Shown: positions 8,193 through 17,571 of the stretch, one piece after another
Numbering within the stretch: position 1 is the stretch's first letter
How the letters are laid out: each line of letters starts with the position of its first letter
Origin: CAZELM01 sp964512995
GTDB taxonomy: Bacteria; CSSED10-310
DNA: 49,331 nucleotides
NCBI GenBank assembly: GCA_964512995.1
Contig: CAZELM010000035.1
Coordinates: forward strand, 1-49,331
Direction of reading: 5' to 3'
Notes under the pieces: model-generated
What the model saw: the letters and a program-made list of their open reading frames with translations, nothing else
The model's database searches: none
Told to the model about the DNA's origin: nothing
Position numbers and translations under genes: made by a program

Positions 8193-8546
8193 ATGAGTGA
8201 ATATTTATGGAATCCAAGGTTTTATTATTTTTTAATTGAGATAACCGTTGGATTACTCGTCGTATGGGCGATTGCTTTTTCTGGTGTTCTAATCAGAAAA
8301 TCATCCTGGAAGGGACGAAAACAACTAGAGAGCGGGACATATAATTGTTGGATATTTGGATTCTGGCTACATTTCATTTCTATCCTTTTATTCAACTCAT
8401 ATCAAGTCTATTCATGGTATTTCTATCTTAATGAGACGATATACGATTTCTGGTTCCACTCCTTGACTTACCTGGTGGCCATTATTTTGGATATTGTCTT
8501 TCTGTTTTTATTGAACAAACGAAAATCAGCACTGAATTTTATATAG
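8193..8546 (+). CDS. Small multi-pass membrane protein
   Basis: This 117-residue protein is almost all membrane segments: about residues 10-32 ('FLIEITVGLLVVWAIAFSGV'), 49-72 ('NCWIFGFWLHFISILLF'), 74-86 and 89-112 ('SLTYLVAIILDIVFLFLL'), giving three or four helices with basic loops. It begins behind a GAGAGG ribosome site, 24 bases after the VWA gene and 16 bases before the tubulin-like gene. No family is recognised. Its position suggests a membrane anchor or accessory subunit for the tubulin-like or VWA protein. It is clearly more AT-rich than the genes before it. Confidence 0.75.
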   Translation: MSEYLWNPRFYYFLIEITVGLLVVWAIAFSGVLIRKSSWKGRKQLESGTYNCWIFGFWLHFISILLFNSYQVYSWYFYLNETIYDFWFHSLTYLVAIILDIVFLFLLNKRKSALNFI

Positions 8547-8562
8547 AGAAGGATCAATAAGC

Positions 8563-11466
8563 ATGATTAAGACAACATTGTACGTTGGATTGGGTACTAC
8601 TGGCACTGATATACTGATCGAATTACGCCGTTTAATATTTGAAGAATTCGGCGAACCGGGACTGCCGATCATACGGATGGTGGCGATTGAGACGAACAAT
8701 ACGAAAACAACAGAAGATCGGAATGTAACGGTTGATCGACAAAAACCGTATCATAATATTGATATGATTTCTGTGGGCATCCCGGAGACGGGTCCAATAA
8801 AAAGCATGCTGGATCCACAGTCCCCAACCTATCATCCTGGACTTCAAGAATGGCTGAACCCCGTTATTTTAGATGACATGGATTTTCGGAATGGTGCTGG
8901 TCACATCAGAATGGCTGGAAGGTTATGTTTATGGAATAGTTGGGCTTTAGTGGAACAGAAACTCGATCAAGCTGTTGGTGCGATTTTATCTCCTGCGGCT
9001 CGACAAGTAACTAGTGCAATTCTAGCTAATTATTTCAATAAAAATCGCATTCCTCCACCCGCAAACTTTATTGATACCACACCAGATGTCTATGTATTGG
9101 GCACTTTTTGTGGTGGCACATGCAGTGGCATGTTTTTCGATATAGCATATCTTCTCAAAAATATAATGAAAAGACAGGGTCTTAAGCCAGCAGTATCTGG
9201 CGTGTTTTCAATTTTGGATCAAACGATGGTAAGCAAACCTCAGTTTTTGAAGGATGCTGTAAACTGCTATACCGCTCTTCAGGAAATGGATTACTTTCAT
9301 AATCCAAATAATAGAAGAAATCCATATAAAATCAGTCCCATAAAAAATGGTCTTCCGATAGAAGATGCAAGGCAACCCTTTGACCGTGTTTATATTGTGT
9401 CTACAAGTGGTGGCCAACAAGGCACGAATCCAGTAATCATTGTGAGAGAGGATGGCGAAAGGAATCCTGAACCATTAAACTTCATGATTGCGCTCAATCT
9501 ATTCATGGATATTGGTCAAAAAACACGAAATGCCAAGGCAGCTGCATGGGCTGGCATCATTGGTTCCCCACAATTCAACTCAATCCCACATAATGGTGTT
9601 GGATATTGTCAATTCATCTCAACATTCGGTTTGTCTGCACTCTGGTACCCGAAATATAGAATTGTTAATGCTGTCGCTGCATCATTAAGCAGGGACATAT
9701 TGGTAGATTGGCTTGGTTCATCAAGTAGCCTTGATCAGAAGAGTATCAAAGTATCTGTCGATACATTTTTTCAGGAACATTTTATCGGAGATAATGGATT
9801 CTTAAACAAAATTTCGAGTAAATTATCAATCGAACAAAATGCATTAGTTGCTTTGGAGTTAGCCGATCTAGAAGAAAAATTACAAAGAGATTTCCCAAAC
9901 AATCAAAGCTGTTTTCTCAAGGAAATGGAACATGATGGAAGAGTCTCAAAGAATTTCGATCAATTTTTGCCGAGCAATGCACAGTCTGCATATGGTAAAT
10001 TAGAAGACTTCTATACAAATCAAATAAATGCGTTGGGGGCCAACTATTCATGTCTTGATGCTATCAAGAAGTGTTTTGAAAATTTGGATACTGAATTTGA
10101 AAGAATTATTAGTGAGTTACCCACATCACTACCTGATACAGTTATTCTATCGCATTGTGAGGAGTTGAAAAGTATCCGTCTTGAAATCCTAAACGTGCAG
10201 AACAATAGGTGGCTACAACTGGCCGGTACAACTGGAGAAATTATCTCAGAACTGAAAAAATCTTACCTAGAGAGATTTAAGAAAATTTTAAACAATCAAT
10301 ATGAAAGTATTCGAGGATACTATCTGCGATACATTCTTTTGGATCTCCGCCGTGCTCTAGGCAATAAAACTGACTTGGGAGCACCTGAAAACATTCGAAT
10401 TGAAAGAACATACTTTCAAAGACTCTATGATCTTACTAGTCTCATTGAGATATCAAAAAATAACATAAACAATTATTACAGGCAAATCATCCAAATTTCA
10501 ACTAGCCCGAGTATAAAGGTCGTAGGATCAATCGATCAGACAGAGATAAACTTGACGAAACAGCTCAAGACTTCTTTGCTAGGTGATCGATTTTTGGCAA
10601 CGACATTGAAGGAAATCTTAACCTTTTCCAGAAACAATACATTGAGTGAATTATTTAATATGGAGCCATCTGATTTTGAGAACGCATTTCTAGATTTTTT
10701 CCGGGACCGAGTAAAACTAGCAACTTTGGATCGAGTGGATCCGATCAATCTAGCCCAGAATGAAAACTCTGATTTAATGCAACTCCTGACCAATCAATCA
10801 CAACCAATGCTTCAAATTCAGCCGCATTCGCATAGCCTTACCGCAAGATCACCGGATTTTATTGCTGGTCCTAACCAGAATACAATACAGAGTCTTTTGT
10901 TTCAATTACGAATAACTAATTTAAACATTCAAGATTCGGATTTTACAAATTTTGTGGTGACATATCGAGAAAAAGGACCCTTGTCTCTAGATCAATTATC
11001 AGTATATGATAGTTTGAAATCTCTTCATGATCAGTATTCATCACGTTATCCGAATCATACACACATAAAAGGATTTCCGAATCCATTGCCACCAGATCCA
11101 GATTTTTATCGCTGGCTTAAAATAGCAATTACATTTAATGATAAATTAGATATTTTCAAAAAACTTGAAGGTGGGACATTTTGCTATGATTATAGAAATC
11201 AACAAGGCATTACTGTAAAATTCATTCCAAAATTCGATAGCCCGTCATTCGATAAATTTGTTCAAATCAAACAGAATCGTAATCAGTTCGTTTATAAAGT
11301 AAAAGCTCTATGTCAACGATTTGGAGAAGCAGAATTCACTGATATGATAAATGGTTACTTGACTACGCTATATCCCGATCCCACAGTAGAAGAATATGAT
11401 CAAGAAACGAATTTTTTCAGTAGTATTACAAAAGAATTATTCTCTGATGGGAAGCAGGGGACCTGA
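8563..11466 (+). CDS. Tubulin/FtsZ-like GTPase, large
   Basis: The 967-residue protein resembles the 'Tubulin_2' group (PF13809), distant relatives of FtsZ and tubulin. The N terminus 'LYVGLGTTGTD' (residues 6-16) is the Rossmann-type glycine loop. Residues 180-189 (GTFCGGTCSG) are a variant of the GGGTGSG nucleotide-phosphate motif that defines the superfamily, followed by a helix 'MFFDIAYLLKNI'. FtsZ is about 350-400 residues; the extra ~550 here are mostly helical and show no motif I know. There is no membrane segment. Its stop overlaps the Hsp70-like start (TGATG), so the two are translationally coupled. GTP binding and polymerisation are expected from the family but not shown. Base composition is more AT-rich than its neighbours. 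Confidence 0.82.
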   Translation: MIKTTLYVGLGTTGTDILIELRRLIFEEFGEPGLPIIRMVAIETNNTKTTEDRNVTVDRQKPYHNIDMISVGIPETGPIKSMLDPQSPTYHPGLQEWLNPVILDDMDFRNGAGHIRMAGRLCLWNSWALVEQKLDQAVGAILSPAARQVTSAILANYFNKNRIPPPANFIDTTPDVYVLGTFCGGTCSGMFFDIAYLLKNIMKRQGLKPAVSGVFSILDQTMVSKPQFLKDAVNCYTALQEMDYFHNPNNRRNPYKISPIKNGLPIEDARQPFDRVYIVSTSGGQQGTNPVIIVREDGERNPEPLNFMIALNLFMDIGQKTRNAKAAAWAGIIGSPQFNSIPHNGVGYCQFISTFGLSALWYPKYRIVNAVAASLSRDILVDWLGSSSSLDQKSIKVSVDTFFQEHFIGDNGFLNKISSKLSIEQNALVALELADLEEKLQRDFPNNQSCFLKEMEHDGRVSKNFDQFLPSNAQSAYGKLEDFYTNQINALGANYSCLDAIKKCFENLDTEFERIISELPTSLPDTVILSHCEELKSIRLEILNVQNNRWLQLAGTTGEIISELKKSYLERFKKILNNQYESIRGYYLRYILLDLRRALGNKTDLGAPENIRIERTYFQRLYDLTSLIEISKNNINNYYRQIIQISTSPSIKVVGSIDQTEINLTKQLKTSLLGDRFLATTLKEILTFSRNNTLSELFNMEPSDFENAFLDFFRDRVKLATLDRVDPINLAQNENSDLMQLLTNQSQPMLQIQPHSHSLTARSPDFIAGPNQNTIQSLLFQLRITNLNIQDSDFTNFVVTYREKGPLSLDQLSVYDSLKSLHDQYSSRYPNHTHIKGFPNPLPPDPDFYRWLKIAITFNDKLDIFKKLEGGTFCYDYRNQQGITVKFIPKFDSPSFDKFVQIKQNRNQFVYKVKALCQRFGEAEFTDMINGYLTTLYPDPTVEEYDQETNFFSSITKELFSDGKQGT

Positions 11467-14351
11467 TGATTCCGGAATGTCCTGATTGTGGATGGCCGGT
11501 CTCCGACCATGATGTTTGTTGTGGTTGGTGCAGGAAGTCACTCTATCGATTCAAAGTGAGAGTGATCGATGAACCGGGTGGCGAAACTACAGGAAATCAA
11601 AAGCTTATCCATCGATTCAAGGATGATATCGATGATCCCCTACAGATATGCTTCCAGAATGATGGCCCATATACCCGAACCATCCGATTATCGCACTATT
11701 CTGGCTTTGATGTCTATCCTGAAACATTTGAATTGCCACCCATTCAGGATTCTGATGGCATGATGGTAAAGGCGGTATTCCAGAATGATACTAATAACGA
11801 ATATTGCCTGGTCTGGAAATCAGAACATAACAGTCATATCCAACAAGTCAGAGTCATGCTGATCGATCCCCCACGACTTATCCCAAACCCTGATTTGATT
11901 GAACTGCCGATGACTGACATGACACAAATTGAAAAGGAAATCAGATTAACGCTTTACAACACAGATATCTATGTGATCAGCATAACCTGTGAACCCGAAT
12001 GGATTCTGTGCAAAGCAGCACCCGGACAATGGAAAAATGGAACATCAAAAGATGTTACCATTGCATTCAAAAAAATTCCCGACAGCGAACCGGGCAGTTA
12101 TGATTTTGAAATGAAACTGAATATCGTTGTCAAGAACAGAAAACATCCAATCAGTGTTCCTGTTCCTGTGAAGATTAAGAGTAAAGCAGGCGTTGAAATT
12201 TTATGTCAAAATGATCTCCAGGTAGATTTTCACACCAACTTTTTGTTCACCTTTTCCCTCAAGCTGACCAATGCTGTCGATTCTGATCCTGATGTTGAAT
12301 TCTGTCAACTCAGCTTTGTTTTAACAGGCCTTCCTGGAAGAGGTAGTTCAACTTTAAAGGAGAATTTGAATTACAAATGGGAATCAGGCGATGTGAGATT
12401 GCCATCATTGATTCGGTCTGAAATCACAACGTATTCCGTAGAACTCCAGACATCACAATTACCAGCGGCTACCCAGTATCAGCTCCAGATTCAGGTTTCC
12501 ACTAATCTTCAGATATTTACAAAAGACATCGTATTGATTGTTTCTCCGGAAAAGATTTTCAGTGGTTTTATGGCAATCGATTTTGGCACGGTTTCCACCC
12601 ATTGTGCGTATCTGCCAACCGGTTCTAATTCCCCCCAACTGATTTCTTTGCAGGAAGGAGGAATTGTTACACGTGATCTCAGTTCCAGCACTCCTTCTGA
12701 TACATGTGATCCAATTCCATCCACTATTTTCTATCAATCATTTGACAACTATCTCATTGGGAATGAAGCGGAAACTATCCTTGAAAGAAAAGAATTGGCC
12801 AACCATTATTCCCAGATTTTTGATTCGGTCAAACGATCTATCGGACGGAAAGACAGAATGTTCAATCTCGCCATCAATGGAGATTTCAAGCAGTTGACCC
12901 CTAAAGAGGTGATGAGGGACTATTGTTCTAAGGTTAAACAGGTTTTCGAAAAAAAATGTGGACGTTTGGGCACCAGCAATAATGACGAAAACCAAATGAA
13001 GTATGCTGTGATTATGACGTATCCCACCAAATTTGCATGGTTTCAAAGCGAGGATATACGCTGGGTCGCAGAATCGATCGGTGTTCCAGCGGAACAATGT
13101 TATTTTATTGATGAAGCCAGAGCTGTCGCATATTATGCTATGAATATCCTTGGTGCAGAAGTCGCTGATAATGATCACTTCATGGTTGTTGATATTGGAG
13201 GTGGAACAACCGATATCGCCATTTGTCAGAAAAAAGGTCCACACTTCAAAGTGATCGATATAGCAGGTGATCGGGAGTTTGGCGGTGAAAACATTACGGA
13301 TTGGATCATGGAAAAACTCGTGCATCAGATTGAACTGCGATGTTCTCCCAAAAAGTTATACTATAGAGATAATACCAAATCTTCTTTCAATCATGACCCC
13401 ATCACTCGGGATATCATTACTGAAAATCGATATACCTTGCGAAAAGCAGCATTTAACATAAAACGATATTGGGATTCTTCGAATTCTCAAATAATCCTTC
13501 CCGTGGTATCGGTATGGGATGATGCGCATAACGTAACGCAATATCCAGGGGAATCCGTTGATTTTAAGGAATGGCCGGAGATCATCGAACAGACTCAAAA
13601 TCGCCTGAATCGCATATTCACGGAAGTGAAAGCGATCGTATCAGAAAATAACGCGCATCTTTCTTTGATTATTCTGGCCGGGAACGGAGTTCGTTTCTCT
13701 CCCATTGACAAATATATCCAACAGGAAATGGGAATCAAAACGCTTCGATGCAACGATCTGAAAGGCGCGGTATCCTTAGGAGCCATCGAGTATGCTCGGT
13801 ATATCACAGCCGGCGGAATTTCTTTAGAAGAGAAACCGCAATCTCGATCTGGACTGGGAATCAAACTACCCAAAGAAAATGTCGCTCAACTGGAGTTTCA
13901 TGAATTAATTCCACGCAATACACCCATACCAACATTGACTCCGGCAATCCCATTCAAATGGCCCCGGAATCGAGGAAGTATGAATGTGGAGATTTGGCAA
14001 AGGTGGGGACCGCGATCATTGGCGGGTCAGGACAATGCCATGGATTATATTGACACCGATGTGATCCACATCCCTCCTGAAGTTACCGATGTGTTAAATC
14101 TGGATACCTGCTTTTTCATTTTGCGACTGCTGTCAGATGATAGTATTTCATGCTGTAAATTGTTTGGGATAAGCGATATCGAAAGTTTTCGAACCCTCTT
14201 GTCCGGTGAGGTGGAATCGATCCATGGTCACGGTCATTATTTTCGAAATATCGGTATCAAAGAACCGGACGGCTTTCATCCTAGTGTGATCGAGCACTTA
14301 CGATCCAATCCGATTTTCATCATGGAAAAGATCTTTCAGCGCAGGAAATAA
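11466..14351 (+). CDS. Hsp70/actin-like ATPase fused to zinc ribbon and beta-sandwich domains
   Basis: Order of domains in 961 residues: zinc ribbon (C5-x2-C8, C18/C19-x2-C22); two or three strand-rich, Ig-like domains (about 30-355); an Hsp70-type ATPase (about 366-800). ATPase landmarks are phosphate-1 AIDFGT (370-375), the hinge 'DEARAVAYYAMN' (from 549), phosphate-2 DIGGGTTD (576-583) and the adenosine motif 'LAGNGVRF' (about 737-744). 'HELIPRNTPIPT' (about 812-823) matches the start of the Hsp70 substrate-binding beta domain, but only about 140 residues follow and no helical lid is evident. DnaK is about 640 residues without an N-terminal extension, so this is a specialised member. Two genes downstream is a GrpE-like protein, a likely exchange factor. 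Confidence 0.88.
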   Translation: MIPECPDCGWPVSDHDVCCGWCRKSLYRFKVRVIDEPGGETTGNQKLIHRFKDDIDDPLQICFQNDGPYTRTIRLSHYSGFDVYPETFELPPIQDSDGMMVKAVFQNDTNNEYCLVWKSEHNSHIQQVRVMLIDPPRLIPNPDLIELPMTDMTQIEKEIRLTLYNTDIYVISITCEPEWILCKAAPGQWKNGTSKDVTIAFKKIPDSEPGSYDFEMKLNIVVKNRKHPISVPVPVKIKSKAGVEILCQNDLQVDFHTNFLFTFSLKLTNAVDSDPDVEFCQLSFVLTGLPGRGSSTLKENLNYKWESGDVRLPSLIRSEITTYSVELQTSQLPAATQYQLQIQVSTNLQIFTKDIVLIVSPEKIFSGFMAIDFGTVSTHCAYLPTGSNSPQLISLQEGGIVTRDLSSSTPSDTCDPIPSTIFYQSFDNYLIGNEAETILERKELANHYSQIFDSVKRSIGRKDRMFNLAINGDFKQLTPKEVMRDYCSKVKQVFEKKCGRLGTSNNDENQMKYAVIMTYPTKFAWFQSEDIRWVAESIGVPAEQCYFIDEARAVAYYAMNILGAEVADNDHFMVVDIGGGTTDIAICQKKGPHFKVIDIAGDREFGGENITDWIMEKLVHQIELRCSPKKLYYRDNTKSSFNHDPITRDIITENRYTLRKAAFNIKRYWDSSNSQIILPVVSVWDDAHNVTQYPGESVDFKEWPEIIEQTQNRLNRIFTEVKAIVSENNAHLSLIILAGNGVRFSPIDKYIQQEMGIKTLRCNDLKGAVSLGAIEYARYITAGGISLEEKPQSRSGLGIKLPKENVAQLEFHELIPRNTPIPTLTPAIPFKWPRNRGSMNVEIWQRWGPRSLAGQDNAMDYIDTDVIHIPPEVTDVLNLDTCFFILRLLSDDSISCCKLFGISDIESFRTLLSGEVESIHGHGHYFRNIGIKEPDGFHPSVIEHLRSNPIFIMEKIFQRRK

Positions 14352-14352
14352 T

Positions 14353-15567
14353 ATGAGGCGTTGTTTTGATTTTTCATGGTCATCCCGATGCCGGATCTCA
14401 GATCAGACGGATCCCCCATTTGAAATGGAAATACCATTATCACTGGCATGGGGACCCGGCGATATGAATTATCAGGTATGTCTTCAAATCTCGGATCAAG
14501 AACCAGATACTGGTTCCATTCTGTATTGGAATCCAAGCAGATCCTATGACCATTCCGATGCCTTTTCAGATACGGTCTCACTGTGGTTCGACTTGGTTCA
14601 TAACGCATTCCTGCCGGATGGCAACAAAATAACTGAAATTCTCGTCATTTTTCCATGGGAAACGCCATGGCCCAATTTAGAATCGATCGTTCAATGGCTG
14701 CGTTCAGCGTATCACAATGCGGATACAATCCTGATCAGCGATATTGCGGGCGATCTTATCGCCTTGACCAATGAATTACATGACCAACCCTCGACACTGA
14801 ACCTCCGGCAATCAGTGAATCCGACCATTTTTTTTACTCATAACCGGATTTATCTCGCAGATTTGGATATCTTATCGGATTCCAGAAGCAATAAGATTGC
14901 AAAATTGAATTCATTGCTGAATATTCCGCTCTCTATTCAGAAAATCAAACAACGAAAAACGGATATAACGAGCTTCTTTCACTCAAAAATGAATCTCAAT
15001 CAGTCCATGGTGTGGAATCATGTGGTGATGACCGATGATGAAGATTATCGGAGAAAGCTCTCTCTGATCGAGCAATCGCATGTGATTCCCATGGCCGAAC
15101 CTGATTCAACAGATAAGCTGGAGATCACGCGGATTTCTCCATATTATGATCACCATCTATTTCATTGGAATCACGATGCGCATTATTCCGCCATTGGTCT
15201 TCCGGAATTAGGGATATCCATTTGCTTTGGAGATGGACCCCGCATACCATTGTGTCCATCGATGAACGGAAAAAAAAGCTTCAAACGTCGTCTGGTGATG
15301 GAGGGGCTCCCGTCCCATACAATGAGATGGGAAATCCTGCTGACGGTTTCAGATCACGGGGATTCTCCCGGAATGATTGTTCGAACGGGTGAGCTGCCGC
15401 AGTGGATGCAAGAGAATCAGATTGAAATGATGTGCGACCTTGATGGAGATAATATGATCGCAATCAATCTTTTCCTGCCGTCGCAAGACAAGCAGATCCC
15501 ACTGATTAAGGAAGAATTGGCTGGGGATTTATTGATGTTTTATACTCACAACAACCCAGGTAACTAA
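14353..15567 (+). CDS. Possible degenerate Hsp70-like partner protein
   Basis: The 404-residue protein starts one base after the Hsp70-like stop. By eye its layout echoes Hsp70. 'ILVIFPWETPWPNLESIVQWL' followed by 'ADTILISDIAGDLIAL' (about 96-140) parallels the conserved 'vPa.f...qr' and 'EptAAa' region. The C terminus (about 288-400: 'IPLCPSMNGKKSFKRRL', then 'MMCDLDGDNMIAINLFL') parallels the substrate-binding beta domain with its D-x-[DN]-G strand. The phosphate loops DxGT and DxGGGT are missing, so it would be catalytically dead. No membrane segment or signal. The resemblance is weak and needs a profile search; otherwise the protein is unknown. Confidence 0.6.
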   Translation: MRRCFDFSWSSRCRISDQTDPPFEMEIPLSLAWGPGDMNYQVCLQISDQEPDTGSILYWNPSRSYDHSDAFSDTVSLWFDLVHNAFLPDGNKITEILVIFPWETPWPNLESIVQWLRSAYHNADTILISDIAGDLIALTNELHDQPSTLNLRQSVNPTIFFTHNRIYLADLDILSDSRSNKIAKLNSLLNIPLSIQKIKQRKTDITSFFHSKMNLNQSMVWNHVVMTDDEDYRRKLSLIEQSHVIPMAEPDSTDKLEITRISPYYDHHLFHWNHDAHYSAIGLPELGISICFGDGPRIPLCPSMNGKKSFKRRLVMEGLPSHTMRWEILLTVSDHGDSPGMIVRTGELPQWMQENQIEMMCDLDGDNMIAINLFLPSQDKQIPLIKEELAGDLLMFYTHNNPGN

Positions 15568-15581
15568 AGAGGGCTCGATTG

Positions 15582-16331
15582 ATGGATGTGATGGCAAGTA
15601 TCTCAAATCCATTTATTTTCATCGCCAATACACTGCTGACTGTGGTCATTTTAATCATTGTCATTGGAATCCAGAAAAAACTGAAGAAGCTTTCTGCGAC
15701 CATCGCAACCGCTGAACAGACCACAGAAATTTTTGATAAAATCACCCATATGATTGCGCCGCGGACTGCTCCACCTGAACCCTCTCCGACACCTGCCTGC
15801 GACATTTCCCAGAAAAAATCCACCCCGTCGAATCCTTTCCTGAACAACCTGACCAAGGTGTTGAATGAGTTCATTCACAAATACCCCTTCAATAGTCCGG
15901 ACACAAATGAAGCAGAGCGGATTATTCGAGACTACTGCGAACGAATAACAAAAGCGGAACATGTTGAAGTTCCACAATCAATTGACACCATTCAACTGAT
16001 ACAGCGGTATATCATCGACGACATGATCACAACCATAGACAGTGTCTGTTTCGATCGAAAAACAATTTCAACCGCAGATGTCAACGCTCTCAAATCCCTC
16101 GAAGCCAAGGTGCTGATGCCTGTTTTGACAAAATATCGAATAGAAGCGATACAAATTATCCCGGGTCAAACACTCTTTGATGTTCGATTTCATGAGAGCA
16201 TTGGCAATGAATCGATTTCTTTCAAGAAAGGCAGCATCAGTAAGATATTTCAAAGGGGATTTCAAATCAGACCACAATCGGATGAACCCATTTCCATCCT
16301 GAAGAAAGCGGCGGTTTATGTTGCTGTTTAA
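15582..16331 (+). CDS. Membrane-anchored GrpE-like nucleotide exchange factor
   Basis: The C-terminal third matches GrpE, the exchange factor that resets Hsp70. 'EAKVLMPVLTKYRIEAIQ' parallels the last long-helix segment and the 'L...Gv..I' turn. 'GQTLFDVRFHESIG' (F199, D200, H204, E205) is the FDP..HEA motif. 'GSISKIFQRGF' parallels the 'G.v..v.qkGY' strand and 'ISILKKAAVYVA' the final 'LRpA.V.V' strand. Unlike normal cytoplasmic GrpE, it opens with a membrane helix (about 7-30), then a charged and Pro-rich linker. The ATG at 15582 is preferred over an in-frame TTG one codon earlier, because it sits better behind AAGAGGG. Pairing with the Hsp70-like protein at 11466-14351 is inferred from family knowledge and adjacency. 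Confidence 0.78.
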   Translation: MDVMASISNPFIFIANTLLTVVILIIVIGIQKKLKKLSATIATAEQTTEIFDKITHMIAPRTAPPEPSPTPACDISQKKSTPSNPFLNNLTKVLNEFIHKYPFNSPDTNEAERIIRDYCERITKAEHVEVPQSIDTIQLIQRYIIDDMITTIDSVCFDRKTISTADVNALKSLEAKVLMPVLTKYRIEAIQIIPGQTLFDVRFHESIGNESISFKKGSISKIFQRGFQIRPQSDEPISILKKAAVYVAV

Positions 16332-16404
16332 ACGGTTTCATCGGGACTGTCGAAACAACACGCTTTGGTTGATTCAATTCATGGGAAATGACTGAGGGAA
16401 CGCT

Positions 16405-17571
16405 TTGATCAACCATCAATTTCTGTTTAAAGCCGGCGCTGATAAATACCACGGCTTTGATTTGGGAGAACTCAATATTGAATCTCTTGAAATTTTTGAA
16501 CGGAGAGATATCCAGCGAGAAACAATATTGACCTTTCATCCTTCCGATTCAGTCAGTCCAGCCGAATTGAGCACTACACAGAAAGGCGATAACCAACGGG
16601 CGATATTATCATTGAATACTGGTTTCTACCGTTACCATTACCAATATCGCCACCATGATCAACATGGCATCCCTGATCGAAGAGCTCGTCAATATACACG
16701 GGATTCCGATGGATGGTGGAGTGTCCGCCATGTTGAGGATCCCGGATTTTCCATTCTCAATACCGAACCTTATGATATCCATATTCAATGCGCAGCGCCA
16801 TGGATTCAACTCGAAAAACGTGATCTGAGCACCGGAGAACACGCATCACTTTCTGTCATTCGCCAGAAAGTCCAGCCTGGGCTGAATCGGGCGATGATCG
16901 ATATCTACTACAGAATGCAAGAAATTCAGCATGTGCTCGTTCAGATCCGCGGCGTTCGCCCGGATGCGTTGATCAACTTCGGGGAGACTGAAATCCAGTT
17001 GGGTGATATTGAGCAAGGCGCATTGATTCCATTGGAACTTCATCTGGAAATGCATGGGATCGGACGTTGTGATGGATTACTTCTGTGCAATCAAACGGGT
17101 TTTCTAAAAAATGTGATGATGGCCACCGATCAAATCTCTCAGTACACTTCAGAAAAATGCATGTTGTTGCTGGACACGAATGCAATATCGCCCGGACAAT
17201 TGGCACTCCCTATTTATTTTGTCTCCAATACCCCTATTCTGCAAAATCGCGTCCTGAGTGTTTCTGTTTATTTCCGTTTGGTCTATATGGAGATTCAACC
17301 CAGTGTCGTCATTTACTGCAGACATAATCAAACATTTATCCCTGACCGGATTTCGTTTTCGGCCAGTGATCGCCGGAAACTCCAGATTGTACCGGAGCCG
17401 AATCCGGAGTGGTCGCGTATTATTTCTTTATTCCCTGTTAATGAGAATCAATGGAAAATCAACCTGATTGAATCTGCCTCGATCCCAGATGAACTCAAAC
17501 TGCTGGAAATAGAGTTTGCCGATATATCGAGCAGTTTAAAGAAAAAACTAAAACTTTTCTTCCATGCATAG
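16405..17571 (+). CDS. Beta-sandwich (Ig-like) protein of the motor operon
   Basis: The 388-residue protein uses a TTG start behind a GAGGGA site; no better in-frame ATG precedes the conserved part. It is strand-rich throughout, with no signal or membrane helix. Residues about 105-185 ('DPGFSILNTEPYDIHI', 'APWIQLEKRDLSTGEHASL', 'VLVQIRGVRPDALINFGE') look like tandem Ig/MSP-type sandwiches of the kind fused to the Hsp70-like ATPase upstream ('VISITCEPEWILCKAAPGQW' there is the matching element). Its stop overlaps the start of the channel gene by 8 bases. I infer a scaffold contacting the Hsp70-like protein or the motor; no enzymatic motif is present. Confidence 0.72.
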   Translation: MINHQFLFKAGADKYHGFDLGELNIESLEIFERRDIQRETILTFHPSDSVSPAELSTTQKGDNQRAILSLNTGFYRYHYQYRHHDQHGIPDRRARQYTRDSDGWWSVRHVEDPGFSILNTEPYDIHIQCAAPWIQLEKRDLSTGEHASLSVIRQKVQPGLNRAMIDIYYRMQEIQHVLVQIRGVRPDALINFGETEIQLGDIEQGALIPLELHLEMHGIGRCDGLLLCNQTGFLKNVMMATDQISQYTSEKCMLLLDTNAISPGQLALPIYFVSNTPILQNRVLSVSVYFRLVYMEIQPSVVIYCRHNQTFIPDRISFSASDRRKLQIVPEPNPEWSRIISLFPVNENQWKINLIESASIPDELKLLEIEFADISSSLKKKLKLFFHA

